The notes under the pieces were generated by a model. It did not search any database. It was not told the DNA's origin and saw nothing but the letters and a program-made list of their open reading frames with translations. Shown here in pieces: positions 1-9,454 of a DNA stretch of 32,201 bases. The stretch comes from Schlesneria paludicola DSM 18645 (GTDB lineage: Bacteria > Planctomycetota > Planctomycetia > Planctomycetales > Planctomycetaceae), in NCBI GenBank assembly GCA_945869955.1, contig CAMBQP010000051.1:1-32201 (forward strand), read 5' to 3'. The position numbers and the translations under genes were made by a program. The number at the start of each line of letters is the position of its first letter. The first letter of the stretch is position 1.

Positions 1-2134
1 GTTCCACCGCGAGCCAGTCAAGTATCTCGGGATGCGTCGGAGACGCCCCTTTCCGGCCAAAATCGAAGACCGTGGCAACCAGCGGACGACCAAAGTGACG
101 TCCCCAGAGATGATTTACCGCCACGCGAGCGGTCAGCGGATTTCCCGGATCCGTCACCCAGTGCGCCAGTGCCGTCCGGCGACCGGTGCTGGTCGACGGA
201 AACGGTTTTAAGCGAGAATCTTCGGTTTCCAGATTTGACTCTAAGGCTTTGGATGCGCCGCGTAACGAGCTGAACGATTCACTCGGTTCATCGATAGCCA
301 TTCGCCCTTTCTCCAACGCAGTTCGAGCGGTCGAGACCTTGGCTTCTGCTTCCGCTTTTTTGTCCATCGCCGCTTGGATCAGGTCCCGCTGGGCCCGCGA
401 CAAATCCTCGTCCGCTTTCGCGGCCGCCACAATCCGTTCGGCGCGTGCTGCGGCTTTCGCCAGTTCAGCGACCCGCGCCCCCTGGGCTGGGTCGTGTCGA
501 GCCTGATCGGCAGCGGCCCGGGCTCGAATCGCATCCGGTTGGGCCATGGCCCAGACCAGTCCTTTTTCCGCGATGACGACAGCCAGTTTTAATTGTTCGA
601 CTGGGACGAACGGTTCACCCGGTTTCTGGTCTGGTTTCTGGTCTGATTTTCGTGGCAGCCGTTCCTCGGGTGTCAGTGCTGCCTCCAGTCGGTCTCGCTC
701 TTCCCCTGCGGCCAATTGCGTTTTCGCCTTAGCGAGTTCCTGATGTTTCTTCACGATCAGTTGCTCCGCCTGCTGCTGGTAGGCTTCTACCACCTGCAAA
801 CGAAGTCCCGGCTGGATCGCCACCGCAGGAAGTGACACAGTCTTGATCGGAGGAGAGGGGATCGCCAGAAAACGGGGAAACGCTGGTTCCATCACCTGAT
901 TCAGATCCGGATTTCGGTCATCGCCACGCAGATGCAAGTAAGTTTTGGCCTCGAGATTACAGTCGAAAGGACGTGGGATGCCATCCTTTTCGAAATCAAT
1001 CTGGCCATTTGTCGCGTCAAGTCGAAGCTGATACGGCTCGAATAACGCTCGGAAACGATAATAATCCGCCTGCGAAAAGGGGTCATATTTGTGGTCGTGG
1101 CATTTCGCACAATTGAACGTCAGTCCGAGCATCCCCTTGGCCGTATGTTCGATGGTTTCATCCAGCCAACTCGTCCGGTTGAACTTGAAATACTGACGAC
1201 CGAGATATCCCCCAGCTCGTAATCGCTGCGGATCTTCTGGATAAAGTTCGTCTGCGGCCAGCATTTCCCGTAGCATCTGGTCATACCCCTGATCCGCATT
1301 CAGCGATTCCACGATCCAGTCGCGCCAGTGCCAGATATGCTTCTGGGAATTCCGGGCGTCTTCACCCAATCCCCACCAGTCGCTGTATCGCCAGATATCC
1401 ATCCAATGGCGGCCCCAGCGTTCACCATAATGGGGGCTTTCGAGCAATCGGTTCACCACGCGGTTGATCGCGTCGGCCGAATCATCCGCAAGAAAAGCGG
1501 CAAGCTCGTCCGGAGTTGGAGGCAATCCGATCAGGTCGAGCGAAACACGCCGCAACCAAACGCGTTTCTCGGCCGCAGGCTGCGGCTGTAATCCACGCTG
1601 CTGATACGTGACCGCCAAAAATGCATCGATCGGATTTTTGCCCACAAAAACAGCCTCGGTTCCGGGTAGTTTGCCTGTGACAGGGACATCACGGGCTCCC
1701 GGCTGAATCCGTGGAACGGGGACCCGAATGGGAGCTTGAAAGGCCCAATGGTCACGCGGATCCCGTTCAGGTGACTCGCCAGGGGGAGCCATCGCCCCGG
1801 CCTCGATCCATCCCCTTAGCGCCGCAATTTCACCCGGTGTCAGTGGCTCACCTTCGGGAGGCATCCGCTCAGCCTCGTCGAGGGACATCACGCGCTGTAG
1901 CAACGGACTGGTGGTTGGCTCACCGAGCCTGATCACCAGTCCCGACTCGCCCCCTTTTCTCGCCAATTCGGCCGTATCGAGTCGTAGTCCCGCTTCCTGT
2001 TTCAGCACTCCATGGCAAGCGTAACATCTTGCCTGAAGCACCGGTTTGATCTGACGAAGATAATCAACCGGCTCAGCTCGCGCAGCCGGAATGACGAACC
2101 CCAACCAGCAGATGGCAACCAAAGTCGATTTCAT
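1..2134 (-). CDS. DUF1549/DUF1553 planctomycete cytochrome c-type protein (3' end outside window)
   Basis: Exported protein of the planctomycete-specific PSCyt1-DUF1549-DUF1553 architecture; 711 codons are in the window and the C-terminus is cut off. I see a signal peptide (MKSTLVAICW..., likely cleavage after ARA at residue 20) and a c-type heme motif CYACH at 37-41. The DUF1549 block lies around 155-245 (RRVSLDLIGLPPTPDE, YGERWGRHWMD). A second CxxCH, CAKCH, is at 342-346, followed by DHKYDPFSQADYY. An Ala/Glu/Lys-rich, probably helical segment follows at about 430-620. DUF1553 begins with HWVTDPGNPLTARVAVNHLW and continues to the edge. The start is the ATG at 2134. In this family the gene is often followed by a DUF1501 gene, which would lie outside the window. 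The molecular role is not established; oxidation of polysaccharide-derived compounds with electron transfer through heme is a common proposal. Family assignment is firm, function is not. Confidence 0.92.
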   Translation of the reverse strand, partial: MKSTLVAICWLGFVIPAARAEPVDYLRQIKPVLQARCYACHGVLKQEAGLRLDTAELARKGGESGLVIRLGEPTTSPLLQRVMSLDEAERMPPEGEPLTPGEIAALRGWIEAGAMAPPGESPERDPRDHWAFQAPIRVPVPRIQPGARDVPVTGKLPGTEAVFVGKNPIDAFLAVTYQQRGLQPQPAAEKRVWLRRVSLDLIGLPPTPDELAAFLADDSADAINRVVNRLLESPHYGERWGRHWMDIWRYSDWWGLGEDARNSQKHIWHWRDWIVESLNADQGYDQMLREMLAADELYPEDPQRLRAGGYLGRQYFKFNRTSWLDETIEHTAKGMLGLTFNCAKCHDHKYDPFSQADYYRFRALFEPYQLRLDATNGQIDFEKDGIPRPFDCNLEAKTYLHLRGDDRNPDLNQVMEPAFPRFLAIPSPPIKTVSLPAVAIQPGLRLQVVEAYQQQAEQLIVKKHQELAKAKTQLAAGEERDRLEAALTPEERLPRKSDQKPDQKPGEPFVPVEQLKLAVVIAEKGLVWAMAQPDAIRARAAADQARHDPAQGARVAELAKAAARAERIVAAAKADEDLSRAQRDLIQAAMDKKAEAEAKVSTARTALEKGRMAIDEPSESFSSLRGASKALESNLETEDSRLKPFPSTSTGRRTALAHWVTDPGNPLTARVAVNHLWGRHFGRPLVATVFDFGRKGASPTHPEILDWLAVE

Positions 2135-2224
2135 AAACAGGCCTGGAATCAATCAGGAAGTGGCAATCGAAAACAACAGGATACCGACAGTTTAAGGACG
2201 ATTTTTGCTGGAGAACCTTCACGA

Positions 2225-3580
2225 TTAAACCGGATATTTCCACTCGCCCCGATATTCTCGCTTCAACAGTTTGTTTGCCGCCTCATCGTTGACAATCAAT
2301 TCCTTGGTCGCATCCCATTCCATGCTACGGCCCAATTTCAACGAGAGCATCGCCAAGAGACTCATCGTGGTAGACCGGTGTCCCTGTTCGATGTCGCTGA
2401 CCGGTAACTTGCGTGATTTGACCGAGCTCAGGAAGTCTGCCCACAACTCTTTAATGTTCTGCTTGTCGGGCATTCCCAGTTGGGGGGCTTCGTGGATCGG
2501 CGGACCAAACGTCGGATAGAACCTCCAGCCATCTTCCCAACCCATGTGGAAGGTCCCCTTGGTACCATAAAAGTAGCAACCGACCGACTCACCCTTTTCC
2601 GCGTTGTTTCCCGAGAATTGCCGATGTTCCCAGACCGCCGTGAACCGCTCGAAATCGAAGCTGGCGATCTGATGATCGGGGGCATCGCTGGTCTGTTCGG
2701 TAGCGGTATTGACTGCGGGTCCTTTGATCGCCCGCCCCCCCGTCGAAAAAATCTTGCGAGGGGCTTTTTCGTCCATGATCCACAGAATCTGATCCATCCA
2801 ATGGATTCCCCAGTCGCCCAGTGTTCCATTGGCATAATCCAGAAAATTCCGAAAACCTTTGGGGTGGATGATTGGACAATAAGGACGCAGCGGACCCGGT
2901 CCGCACCACATGTTCCAGTCGAGTCCCTGGTGGGGGTCCTGATTTTTAGTCGGCTCTTCCTTGTCGCCTCCATAATGGACGAAGGCGCGAACCATCCCAA
3001 TCTTTCCCGCTTTTCCTGATCGCAGAAATTCGCGTCCCGAAAGATTGTGCGGCGAGACGCGTCGATGCGTACCGACCTGCACGATCCGGCTCTGATTGCG
3101 AGCCGCATTCACCATCGCTCGCCCTTCGAGAATGGTGTGTCCCACCGGTTTTTCCACGTAGACATCCGCCCCCGCATTGACCGCCGCAATCGTGATCAGG
3201 GGATGCCAGTGGTCGGGGGTGGCATTGATGACAATCTCGGGCTTTTCCTTGTCGATCAGTTCGCGAAAATCCTGATAGACTTTGGGCGCATCCGCCGTGA
3301 GCTCTTTTTGCTCACCCTTGATTCGCTCGACCTGCTTCAAATCAACGTCACACAAGGCCACGATCTGACACTGTCCCGAAGCAATCGCTTCGCGAACGAT
3401 ATTCCCTCCCCACCAGCCACAGCCGATCAGTGCGGTTCGATAACGTTTTCCCCCCTTGGTCGGATCCTGACCTCGCAGCAGTGCCGGTGCCGCAAAGGCC
3501 ACGCTGACTGCCGCAGCGGTTTTTAACAGTGAGCGACGGTTCAGGTGAAAACCATTCTCGGGAAGTAAGAAGTCAGACAT
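2225..3580 (-). CDS. Tat-exported Gfo/Idh/MocA family oxidoreductase
   Basis: NAD(P)-dependent sugar/inositol-type dehydrogenase-like protein, 451 aa from the ATG at 3580. That ATG follows a GAGGTG Shine-Dalgarno; a TTG 18 bases upstream is also in frame but has poorer context. The N-terminus has a twin-arginine signal (NRRSLLK, Arg15-Arg16, then a hydrophobic Ala-rich stretch), so the enzyme is probably folded with its cofactor before export. The Rossmann motif GCGWWGG follows the signal, and the family EKP motif appears as YVEKPVGHT. The substrate half includes GTLGDWGIHWMDQILW, typical of planctomycete secreted Gfo/Idh paralogues. It lies 90 bases upstream of the DUF1549/1553 gene on the same strand, so co-transcription is possible. 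The substrate cannot be read from sequence. Exported members of this family are numerous in planctomycetes and are thought to act on carbohydrates. Confidence 0.92.
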   Translation of the reverse strand: MSDFLLPENGFHLNRRSLLKTAAAVSVAFAAPALLRGQDPTKGGKRYRTALIGCGWWGGNIVREAIASGQCQIVALCDVDLKQVERIKGEQKELTADAPKVYQDFRELIDKEKPEIVINATPDHWHPLITIAAVNAGADVYVEKPVGHTILEGRAMVNAARNQSRIVQVGTHRRVSPHNLSGREFLRSGKAGKIGMVRAFVHYGGDKEEPTKNQDPHQGLDWNMWCGPGPLRPYCPIIHPKGFRNFLDYANGTLGDWGIHWMDQILWIMDEKAPRKIFSTGGRAIKGPAVNTATEQTSDAPDHQIASFDFERFTAVWEHRQFSGNNAEKGESVGCYFYGTKGTFHMGWEDGWRFYPTFGPPIHEAPQLGMPDKQNIKELWADFLSSVKSRKLPVSDIEQGHRSTTMSLLAMLSLKLGRSMEWDATKELIVNDEAANKLLKREYRGEWKYPV

Positions 3581-3608
3581 ACGAAGCACCTCGATCAATC
3601 AAGAGTTG

Positions 3609-3654
3609 TGTGATGCCAGGAAAATGTTTATTCCGTTGTGATGCCATTGTGATG
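3609..3654. promoter_or_regulatory. Direct repeats TGTGATGCCA upstream of the Gfo/Idh gene
   Basis: TGTGATGCCA occurs exactly at 3609-3618 and 3637-3646, with a third partial copy TGTGATG at 3648-3654. They lie 29-74 bases ahead of the leftward ATG at 3580. The 28-base spacing (between two and three helical turns) and the position would fit binding sites for a regulator. This is inference from position and repetition only. Confidence 0.3.
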
Positions 3655-3881
3655 AATCAGGGAGTTGGACGGAACCTTAACCGCAATCAATGATTCAGAC
3701 CTCTGCTGTTGCAGAGAACCAATCCTGCCGCGAACAATCCCGCACCAGCGCACGAGGTGCGACCGGTAACCCGCTCACAACCCGCACCTGGTCCTTTCAG
3801 ATCAGTACAAAAGATGATATCGAGCTCCGCCGCAACGCAACAGCGGCGACGTGATCGAGAAGAATGCCGATAGCACAAATA
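3655..3881. other. Gene-free gap between the Gfo/Idh gene and the PTPS-like gene
   Basis: With the repeats at 3609-3654, this completes a gap of about 300 bases. It holds a small hairpin, CGCAC-GAG-GTGCG at 3749-3761, without a T-run. A 63-codon leftward frame at 3687-3878 is Cys/Arg-rich and resembles no protein I know. I do not regard it as a gene. Confidence 0.4.
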
Positions 3882-4379
3882 TCAACGGACGGGGATTTCG
3901 CACATCGCCCATTGTCCAAAGTTTTCTTCCACTTCAACCCGCAAAAGCTCAAGATGTGTCCCCCCCGCGTGCCGTAGAAAAACGTCTTTCAGTTGCAGAG
4001 CGATCCAGTGCGCAATCAATTCGGCCGTCGTGTTGGCGACAGGCAACAGGACGCAATCCTCGCGCGGAAAAACCCAGCGGCGTTCCGCAAAAGTCGTGGT
4101 CACTTCTTTTTCATTTGCCACCACGCGAATACTCGGGTGCTGTGTGGGAAGCAGCACATGATGATCCAGCTCATTGACCAACTTCTGCGTCGCATCGCGG
4201 AGGGCGATGAAGTCGAAGACATAGTGATTTTCATCCAGCGGGCCAGCGACTTCGACGGCAACACGCCAATTATGGCCGTGCAATCGTTCGCAGATCGTTC
4301 CATTGAAGGTGATGAAATGGGCCGCACTAAAGACCAAATGGTCCTTGGTCACCCGCACCCGATATCGCTCGTTCGCCAT
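3882..4379 (-). CDS. 6-pyruvoyl-tetrahydropterin synthase / QueD-type 6-carboxytetrahydropterin synthase
   Basis: Small (165 aa) T-fold enzyme acting on dihydroneopterin triphosphate. The zinc ligands are visible: His21 in FSAAHF, then His34 and His36 in ERLHGHNW. Cys30 gives the spacing CxxxHGH, which is the QueD-type arrangement rather than the longer Cys-HGH spacing of animal PTPS. The Asp-His pair LDHH (72-74), the NTTAE segment and the C-terminal VEVEENFG glutamates complete the active site. QueD makes the 7-deazaguanine precursor of queuosine, but no queC, queE or folE lies nearby. The closest upstream neighbour on this strand is a CitG-family gene 101 bases away, a pairing that could instead point to a pterin cofactor such as tetrahydromethanopterin. 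The superfamily is certain; the product (carboxy- or pyruvoyl-pterin) is not. No strong Shine-Dalgarno precedes the ATG at 4379. Confidence 0.88.
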   Translation of the reverse strand: MANERYRVRVTKDHLVFSAAHFITFNGTICERLHGHNWRVAVEVAGPLDENHYVFDFIALRDATQKLVNELDHHVLLPTQHPSIRVVANEKEVTTTFAERRWVFPREDCVLLPVANTTAELIAHWIALQLKDVFLRHAGGTHLELLRVEVEENFGQWAMCEIPVR

Positions 4380-4480
4380 GTTGACTGCTTGAAAAAGTGT
4401 AAGAATTCAAAAAACGTTTTTGCCGAACAGTGTCCCGCAGGATGCACCACGTCGTTCGCTACGGCACCCGTTGAGTGGCT

Positions 4481-5353
4481 TTACGGTCGGCGTCCCGCTT
4501 GTCGCAAAGCCTCGCGGGAAGGAGGCGTCATCAGACCATCTCGCAGAGCTGCAAACAAGGTCGCGGCCACCAGATCGGCGGTTGTCCCTGGATTGCGACG
4601 ATGGCCGTCCACGCGCAGCCAAGCATCGAATTCTGCGAGCTTTTGGGGATCCAGACCACCCTTCCCCTCATCATCCCCATACTGCATCAATTGTTTTGCT
4701 CGTAACGTCGCTTCGCTGGCCAACTCCCCACCACATTTCCGGGCAATCAAGGTGTCGGGCCACTGTGACAGCATCCAAACATGCAGCGTGATGACCGCCG
4801 TTTCCCAATCTGTCGGCCCGGATAATAGCTGACACAGTTTTTCTCGTGCCTGAAACACCAGTCGAAAATCCGTGACATACTGTTCCGCAATCCGATCACG
4901 CCCCGCCGCGAGCCGCATCGCCTCTTGCAGCGTGACGGTCGGGATTTCCTGAACGTCCTGGGACGAGACTTGCCCCAATCCTCCCGGTTGAGCCAAACTG
5001 ATCGCCGCATAAACCTGCTCGGCATCCCGCGCCGTCGTCTGATTCAGAATCGAAGCGAGTCCCGCTGCGAGCGAAACCTTGGGCTGAACGGCAGCCAATG
5101 GTGCGAGTAACAGCACGATCCCGAGATTCACATTGGTATTCGTCGCCAGACGCGTTGCGCGAACCGCTTCGTAGGTTGCTCGCCCGATACCGAACAGCGA
5201 CCCCATGGCCAACGGTGCCGCCACGGCTTTTGCCGCAGCGACAAAATCCTGGTAGCACAGGTCATGAAACGCCGCCCCAGGATGGACGTTCCCCGGCTTC
5301 CGCGCCGTCGCCTCGATCAGACAGGCCAACTCGATCTGTTCCGCCAGAGTCAA
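4481..5353 (-). CDS. CitG-family protein (triphosphoribosyl-dephospho-CoA synthase-like)
   Basis: 290-aa, mainly helical protein of the CitG/MdcB family. Known members join ATP and dephospho-CoA to make the prosthetic-group precursor of citrate or malonate lyases. The N-terminal ARKPGNVHPGA (17-27) corresponds to the family KPGLV-like motif. The C-terminal RNPGTTADLVAATLF (from about 253) matches the HPGTSADLLAAT-type motif. The start is a TTG at 5353 with GGAAG about 8 bases ahead; no ATG gives a better N-terminus. No lyase acyl-carrier subunit or citX/mdc gene is in the window, so a role in citrate lyase maturation is not supported here. CitG-like genes are also found in the tetrahydromethanopterin/methanofuran C1 gene sets of methylotrophs and planctomycetes, as I recall them, and the adjacent PTPS-like gene makes that reading attractive. 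The specific reaction is unknown. Confidence 0.82.
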   Translation of the reverse strand: MTLAEQIELACLIEATARKPGNVHPGAAFHDLCYQDFVAAAKAVAAPLAMGSLFGIGRATYEAVRATRLATNTNVNLGIVLLLAPLAAVQPKVSLAAGLASILNQTTARDAEQVYAAISLAQPGGLGQVSSQDVQEIPTVTLQEAMRLAAGRDRIAEQYVTDFRLVFQAREKLCQLLSGPTDWETAVITLHVWMLSQWPDTLIARKCGGELASEATLRAKQLMQYGDDEGKGGLDPQKLAEFDAWLRVDGHRRNPGTTADLVAATLFAALRDGLMTPPSREALRQAGRRP

Positions 5354-5556
5354 TTCTTACTTCCTGTCCAAAAGCCGGAATCCGTTTGTCGCTGTTGAAT
5401 CATCAGTCGCTGTTTACTCATCAGTCAGGGTCACGCCACGAAGCGTGCAGGCAGGACAAAATCCTCTACAATTCATATCATCCCGAGGACCTGATTGCAT
5501 CGCTAACCCAATTTTTGCATCGCCAACCCAATTTCCTACTGAAAGCCCCAGCCCAA
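5354..5556. promoter_or_regulatory. Divergent intergenic region with two tandem duplications and a TACAAT box
   Basis: Separates the leftward CitG/PTPS block from the rightward SDR-glpK-glpD unit. It contains an imperfect 18-bp tandem duplication at 5390-5425 (units begin CGCTGTT and end CATCAGT). A 20-bp tandem duplication at 5495-5534 (TTGCATCG then T or C, then AACCCAATTT) has one mismatch. A hairpin CACGC-CACGAA-GCGTG lies at 5432-5447. TACAAT at 5467-5472 could be a rightward -10 box, but no convincing -35 stands 16-18 bases ahead. Control of the glycerol unit from here is inferred from position. Confidence 0.4.
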
Positions 5557-6336
5557 GTGACTTCTTTCCAGCAAACCCAATTTGATCTGACTGGCCGTGC
5601 CGCTTTGGTGACCGGAGCCGGTGGCGGCATCGGTCAAGCCGCTGCCATCACGCTGGCAAAAGCCGGTGCGTTCATCGGCCTCCATTTTCGCTCGAATGAA
5701 GCGGGGGCTCGTTCAACACTGGCCGAGATCGAACAACACGGAGGTCACGGTATCCTGCTCCCCGGCGATTTAACGCTCGAAGCGGATGCCAACCGAATCG
5801 TGGACGATTTCGTGGCACAGGCGGGACGACTCGATGTGCTGTTTAATAACGCCGGTGACCCGTTGACCCGATCCTCCCTCGAAAACTGCCCGACCGACCT
5901 GTGGATGCAAGCCTTTCAGGTCAATGTCCATTCGGCATTCCTGGTGACTCGCCGAGCCATCCCCCCTCTGCGCAATGCCGGGGGACACGGCAGCATCATC
6001 AACAACCTCTCCCTCTCGGTTCAGACCGGAGGTTCCGGCGGAGCGGGTCCCTACGCGGCCGCGAAAGGAGCCTTGCAAGTCTTCACCCGCACCTTATCGC
6101 GTGAACTGGCACCACAGGTCAGAGCCAACTGCATCATGCCGGGAGTCGTTGAAACGCGGCATCACGAAGTCTTCAGTACCGCAGAAAAAATGGCTGACTA
6201 TCGCCGCCAAACGCCGCTCGGTCGAAATTCCACCTCGGATGAAATCGCGCAGGCCGTCCTCTTCCTGGCATCCGATGCTTCGAGTTTCATGACGGGTGGA
6301 GTCATCGATTTGAATGGTGGGCGGTTCTTGAGATAA
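5557..6336 (+). CDS. SDR-family (FabG-like) NAD(P)-dependent oxidoreductase
   Basis: Classical short-chain dehydrogenase/reductase, 259 aa from a GTG start at 5557. The open frame runs much further upstream, but that part overlaps the CitG gene and a repeat-bearing spacer and has no SDR homology. The chosen start leaves only a 12-residue lead before the fold. The cofactor motif TGAGGGIG is at 19-26 and NNAG follows in LFNNAGDP. The catalytic Tyr166 and Lys170 form YAAAK, with Ser152 or Ser154 before it. The C-terminus ([17 protein letters not shown]) is the usual SDR ending. The gene ends 40 bases before glpK, so it is probably in the same transcript. The substrate is unknown; an alcohol or keto intermediate linked to glycerol use is a guess. 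The Shine-Dalgarno ahead of the GTG is weak, so the start is the least certain point. Confidence 0.85.
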   Translation: MTSFQQTQFDLTGRAALVTGAGGGIGQAAAITLAKAGAFIGLHFRSNEAGARSTLAEIEQHGGHGILLPGDLTLEADANRIVDDFVAQAGRLDVLFNNAGDPLTRSSLENCPTDLWMQAFQVNVHSAFLVTRRAIPPLRNAGGHGSIINNLSLSVQTGGSGGAGPYAAAKGALQVFTRTLSRELAPQVRANCIMPGVVETRHHEVFSTAEKMADYRRQTPLGRNSTSDEIAQAVLFLASDASSFMTGGVIDLNGGRFLR

Positions 6337-6376
6337 ACAGTTTTCAGTTTTCGTTCATTTTCCGCAGGAAGTGACC

Positions 6377-7876
6377 ATGCCATTTGTACTCGCACTCGAC
6401 GAAGGGACCACCAGTTGCCGCGCGGTCATCTTTGACCAATTGGGCCAGGTTCGTGCAATGGCCCAACGCGAATTCACCCAGCATTTCCCCCAACCCGGCT
6501 GGGTGGAACATGACGCCAACGAAATCTGGTCGACTCAACTCGCCGTCGCTCAACAGGTACTGGCACAAGAAAAAATCCTGGCAAGTGACCTGGCCGCCAT
6601 CGGCATCACCAATCAGCGTGAAACCACGGTGATCTGGGATCGGCAATCCGGTCAGCCAATCGCTCCTGCCATCGTCTGGCAAGACCGCCGGACAGCCGAC
6701 GTTTGCGAACAGCTGCGGCGTGATGGTGCCGAAGCGATCGTGCATGCAAGAACGGGCTTGGTACTCGACCCCTATTTCTCGGCCACGAAAATCGCCTGGA
6801 TCCTCGACCACGTTCCGCATGCCCGCCAGCGCGCCGAAGCGGGTGAACTCGCCTTCGGAACCATCGAAAGTTGGCTGATCTGGAAACTGACCGCAGGCCG
6901 ACGTCACGTCACCGATGTCACGAATGCCTCGCGAACACTGATCCTGAACATTCACACCCGCCAGTGGGATGACGAACTGTTGCGGCTCTTCCAAGTCCCC
7001 CGCGCACTCCTCCCCGAAGTCTGTGATTGCAGTGGTATCATCGGGGAATCGACCGCCAGCCTGCTCGGTACATCGATCCCGATTGCCGGACTGGCGGGGG
7101 ACCAGCAGGCGGCCCTCTTCGGGCAGCACTGTGTCAAACGGGGCGAAACTAAAACCACCTACGGAACCGGCTGCTTCCAGTTGCAACACACCGGCGAGAC
7201 GGCGATCGCTTCGCAAAATCGCCTGATCACCACGATCGCCGCAGCGCCTCAAGGAGAAAAAGCGTATGCCCTCGAAGGGAGTGTCTTCATCGGCGGTGCA
7301 GTCGTGCAGTGGCTGCGCGACGGGCTGGGGGCAATTCATTCGTCGGCCGAAGTCGAAGCCTTGGCGAGTTCGGTCCCTGATAGCGGCGGAGTTTCGTTTG
7401 TCCCCGCGTTTGCCGGATTGGGAGCCCCCTACTGGGATCCGCATGCTCGGGGGATAATCATTGGCCTGACTCGCGGCACAACCGTCGCGCATATTGCTCG
7501 AGCCGCGATCGAATCGATTGCCCATCAGGTGGCCGATCTCTTTGATGCCATGCGGAGCGACTCGGGGCTGACGTTGACCGAAATGCGTGTCGATGGTGGG
7601 GCCGCACAAGATGACCTGCTGATGCAATTTCAAGCCGATCTGCTGGGCGTCCCCTTAATTCGGCCCGCCATCGCCGAGATCACCGCTCGCGGTGCCGCGT
7701 CACTTGCCGGCTTAGCCGCGGGGGTCTGGAAGAACGTTGCCGAGCTGGCGGCGCTCGAACAGATCGATCGCCATTTTGAACCACAGATGTCTCCGCAAAT
7801 CGTCGCGGATCATCGTGACCGCTGGCGGCGTGCCGTCGGTCGCTGCACGAACTGGGAAGGAAACACTCCACGATGA
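6377..7876 (+). CDS. glpK: Glycerol kinase
   Basis: Phosphorylates glycerol to sn-glycerol 3-phosphate in the cytoplasm; FGGY kinase family, 499 aa, the normal length. The start is the ATG at 6377, preceded at good spacing by AGGAAG; a GTG two codons earlier is also in frame. The phosphate-binding loop [12 protein letters not shown] opens the protein. Glycerol-contact residues are recognisable in [10 protein letters not shown] (Arg-Glu), IVWQDRRTA (Trp), LDPYFSATK (Tyr) and [11 protein letters not shown] (Asp). The second ATPase half has [20 protein letters not shown] and [11 protein letters not shown]. The loop before [10 protein letters not shown] lacks the arginine used by E. coli GlpK to bind the inhibitor fructose 1,6-bisphosphate, so that feedback may be absent. 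The stop overlaps the glpD start (ATGA), implying translational coupling. No glycerol facilitator gene (glpF) is seen. Confidence 0.97.
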   Translation: MPFVLALDEGTTSCRAVIFDQLGQVRAMAQREFTQHFPQPGWVEHDANEIWSTQLAVAQQVLAQEKILASDLAAIGITNQRETTVIWDRQSGQPIAPAIVWQDRRTADVCEQLRRDGAEAIVHARTGLVLDPYFSATKIAWILDHVPHARQRAEAGELAFGTIESWLIWKLTAGRRHVTDVTNASRTLILNIHTRQWDDELLRLFQVPRALLPEVCDCSGIIGESTASLLGTSIPIAGLAGDQQAALFGQHCVKRGETKTTYGTGCFQLQHTGETAIASQNRLITTIAAAPQGEKAYALEGSVFIGGAVVQWLRDGLGAIHSSAEVEALASSVPDSGGVSFVPAFAGLGAPYWDPHARGIIIGLTRGTTVAHIARAAIESIAHQVADLFDAMRSDSGLTLTEMRVDGGAAQDDLLMQFQADLLGVPLIRPAIAEITARGAASLAGLAAGVWKNVAELAALEQIDRHFEPQMSPQIVADHRDRWRRAVGRCTNWEGNTPR

Positions 7877-9435
7877 ATCGCCAGGAAATGCTCAAGCGTC
7901 TTGCCAACCAGAAACATGCTTGGGATATGATCATCATCGGCGGGGGAGCGACCGGGGTTGGCACCGCAGTCGATGCCGCCTCACGCGGCTACAAGGTGTT
8001 GCTGCTCGAACAATTCGATTTTGGTAAGGGGACATCCAGCCGCAGTACAAAACTCGTTCATGGGGGAGTGCGCTATCTCGAACAAGGAAACATTTCGCTG
8101 GTGATGGAGGCACTCAAGGAACGAGGCATTCTGCGTCAGAATGCCCCACACCTGGTCCACGACCTGGCCTTCATCGTCCCCAGCTATACCTGGTGGGAGT
8201 CTCCGTTCTACGGAATTGGCCTCAAAGTTTACAACATGCTATCAGGCCAGTACCGCTTTGGTCCCACCAGTCGCCTGTCTCGTGACGAGATCCTGCAGCG
8301 ACTCCCCACCATTAAAACCGAGGGCCTGAAAGGGGGAGTCGTTTATTACGACGGTCAGTTCGATGATTCGCGACTGCTGCTAAATCTGGTCGCCACGGCA
8401 GCTGAACAAGGCGCAACCCTCTTGAATTATGTCGAGGTGACCGGGTTAATTCGAGATGACGACGGCTTCATTCATGGTGTGGTGGCGCGGGATCGGGAAA
8501 CAGGACAACAGCAGGAACTGCGATCCCGTGTGGTCATCAATGCCACCGGCGCATTTTGTGACGGCGTGCGAAAAATGGCCGACCCCCATGCGTCCCCGAT
8601 GATCTCTCCCAGCCGAGGCATTCATCTCGTCTTTGATCGGTCATTCCTGCCTGGCGACAGTGCGATCATGGTTCCGCACACCGCAGACGGTCGAGTCATG
8701 TTTGCCATCCCCTGGCACAACCATACCCTGGTGGGGACAACCGATGTGGCGATTCCTGATACGCCGATCGAACCCCGCGCCACGCAGGACGAGATCCATT
8801 TCATTCTCGAAACCGCCGGTCGTTATCTGCAGCGCCCGCCGACTCGTGCAGATATCCTGAGTGTTTTCGCGGGGATCCGACCATTAGTTCGAGCCGGCGA
8901 CGGGAAAAGTACCGCGGCTCTCTCACGCGACCACACGATCCATATCGGCAGTGCGGGCCTTTTAACCATCGCGGGGGGGAAGTGGACGACCTATCGGAAC
9001 ATGGCCGAAGACTGCGTCAATCAAGCCGCCACACTGGCTCAGCTTCCCGATCATCCCTGCATCACGCGGACATTGCCGATTCACGGATCCGGATTACAAC
9101 TCCACGTTCCGACCGATCTGGCCCAATATGGAGCTGACGCGATGGCCATTCAGGCCCTGGGCTTTGCCCACCCCAAGCTCACCGACCGCTTACATCCCGA
9201 CCTCCCCTATACGGAGGCCGAGGTTGTCTGGACCGTCCGGCATGAAATGGCCAGAACGCTCGAAGACGTGCTCGCCCGCCGCCTGCGAGCACTCTTTCTG
9301 AACGCCCGAGCGGCGGTGGCGATGGCCCCACGCGTGGCAGAACTGATGGCAGATGAACTTGGTAGGGACACCCCCTGGCAGCAGCAACAGATCGAAGATT
9401 TTCAGCAGTTGGCAAAATCCTATATTGTGGATTGA
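7873..9435 (+). CDS. glpD: FAD-dependent aerobic glycerol-3-phosphate dehydrogenase
   Basis: Oxidises glycerol 3-phosphate to dihydroxyacetone phosphate at the membrane and passes electrons to quinone; 520 aa. The FAD-binding dinucleotide fold is at the N-terminus ([11 protein letters not shown], glycines 23, 25 and 28), followed by [23 protein letters not shown], the family signature. The substrate region includes [13 protein letters not shown] and [15 protein letters not shown]. The cap ends with AGIRPLV and [20 protein letters not shown]. The C-terminal helical domain contains [25 protein letters not shown], as in GlpD/GlpA. The gene overlaps glpK by four bases, so the two are one translational unit completing glycerol catabolism. 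A short GC hairpin (GGGCG-GGAGT-CGCCC, 9440-9454) follows the stop, without a T-run. Confidence 0.97.
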   Translation: MNRQEMLKRLANQKHAWDMIIIGGGATGVGTAVDAASRGYKVLLLEQFDFGKGTSSRSTKLVHGGVRYLEQGNISLVMEALKERGILRQNAPHLVHDLAFIVPSYTWWESPFYGIGLKVYNMLSGQYRFGPTSRLSRDEILQRLPTIKTEGLKGGVVYYDGQFDDSRLLLNLVATAAEQGATLLNYVEVTGLIRDDDGFIHGVVARDRETGQQQELRSRVVINATGAFCDGVRKMADPHASPMISPSRGIHLVFDRSFLPGDSAIMVPHTADGRVMFAIPWHNHTLVGTTDVAIPDTPIEPRATQDEIHFILETAGRYLQRPPTRADILSVFAGIRPLVRAGDGKSTAALSRDHTIHIGSAGLLTIAGGKWTTYRNMAEDCVNQAATLAQLPDHPCITRTLPIHGSGLQLHVPTDLAQYGADAMAIQALGFAHPKLTDRLHPDLPYTEAEVVWTVRHEMARTLEDVLARRLRALFLNARAAVAMAPRVAELMADELGRDTPWQQQQIEDFQQLAKSYIVD

Positions 9436-9439
9436 TACC

Positions 9440-9454
9440 GGGCGGGAGTCGCCC
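9440..9454 (+). terminator. Possible weak terminator hairpin after glpD
   Basis: A five-base-pair stem GGGCG/CGCCC with a five-base loop begins five bases past the glpD stop. There is no U-tract, so intrinsic termination is uncertain. It may only stabilise the 3' end. Confidence 0.25.

Noticed and set aside
2480-3019. 179-codon rightward frame antisense to the Gfo/Idh gene
   Set aside because: Shadow of a well-supported gene with clear motifs on the other strand.
5098-5556. Long upstream extension of the SDR frame
   Set aside because: It overlaps the opposite-strand CitG gene and a repeat-bearing spacer, and is Arg/Pro/Ser-rich without SDR character; the SDR fold begins just after the GTG at 5557.
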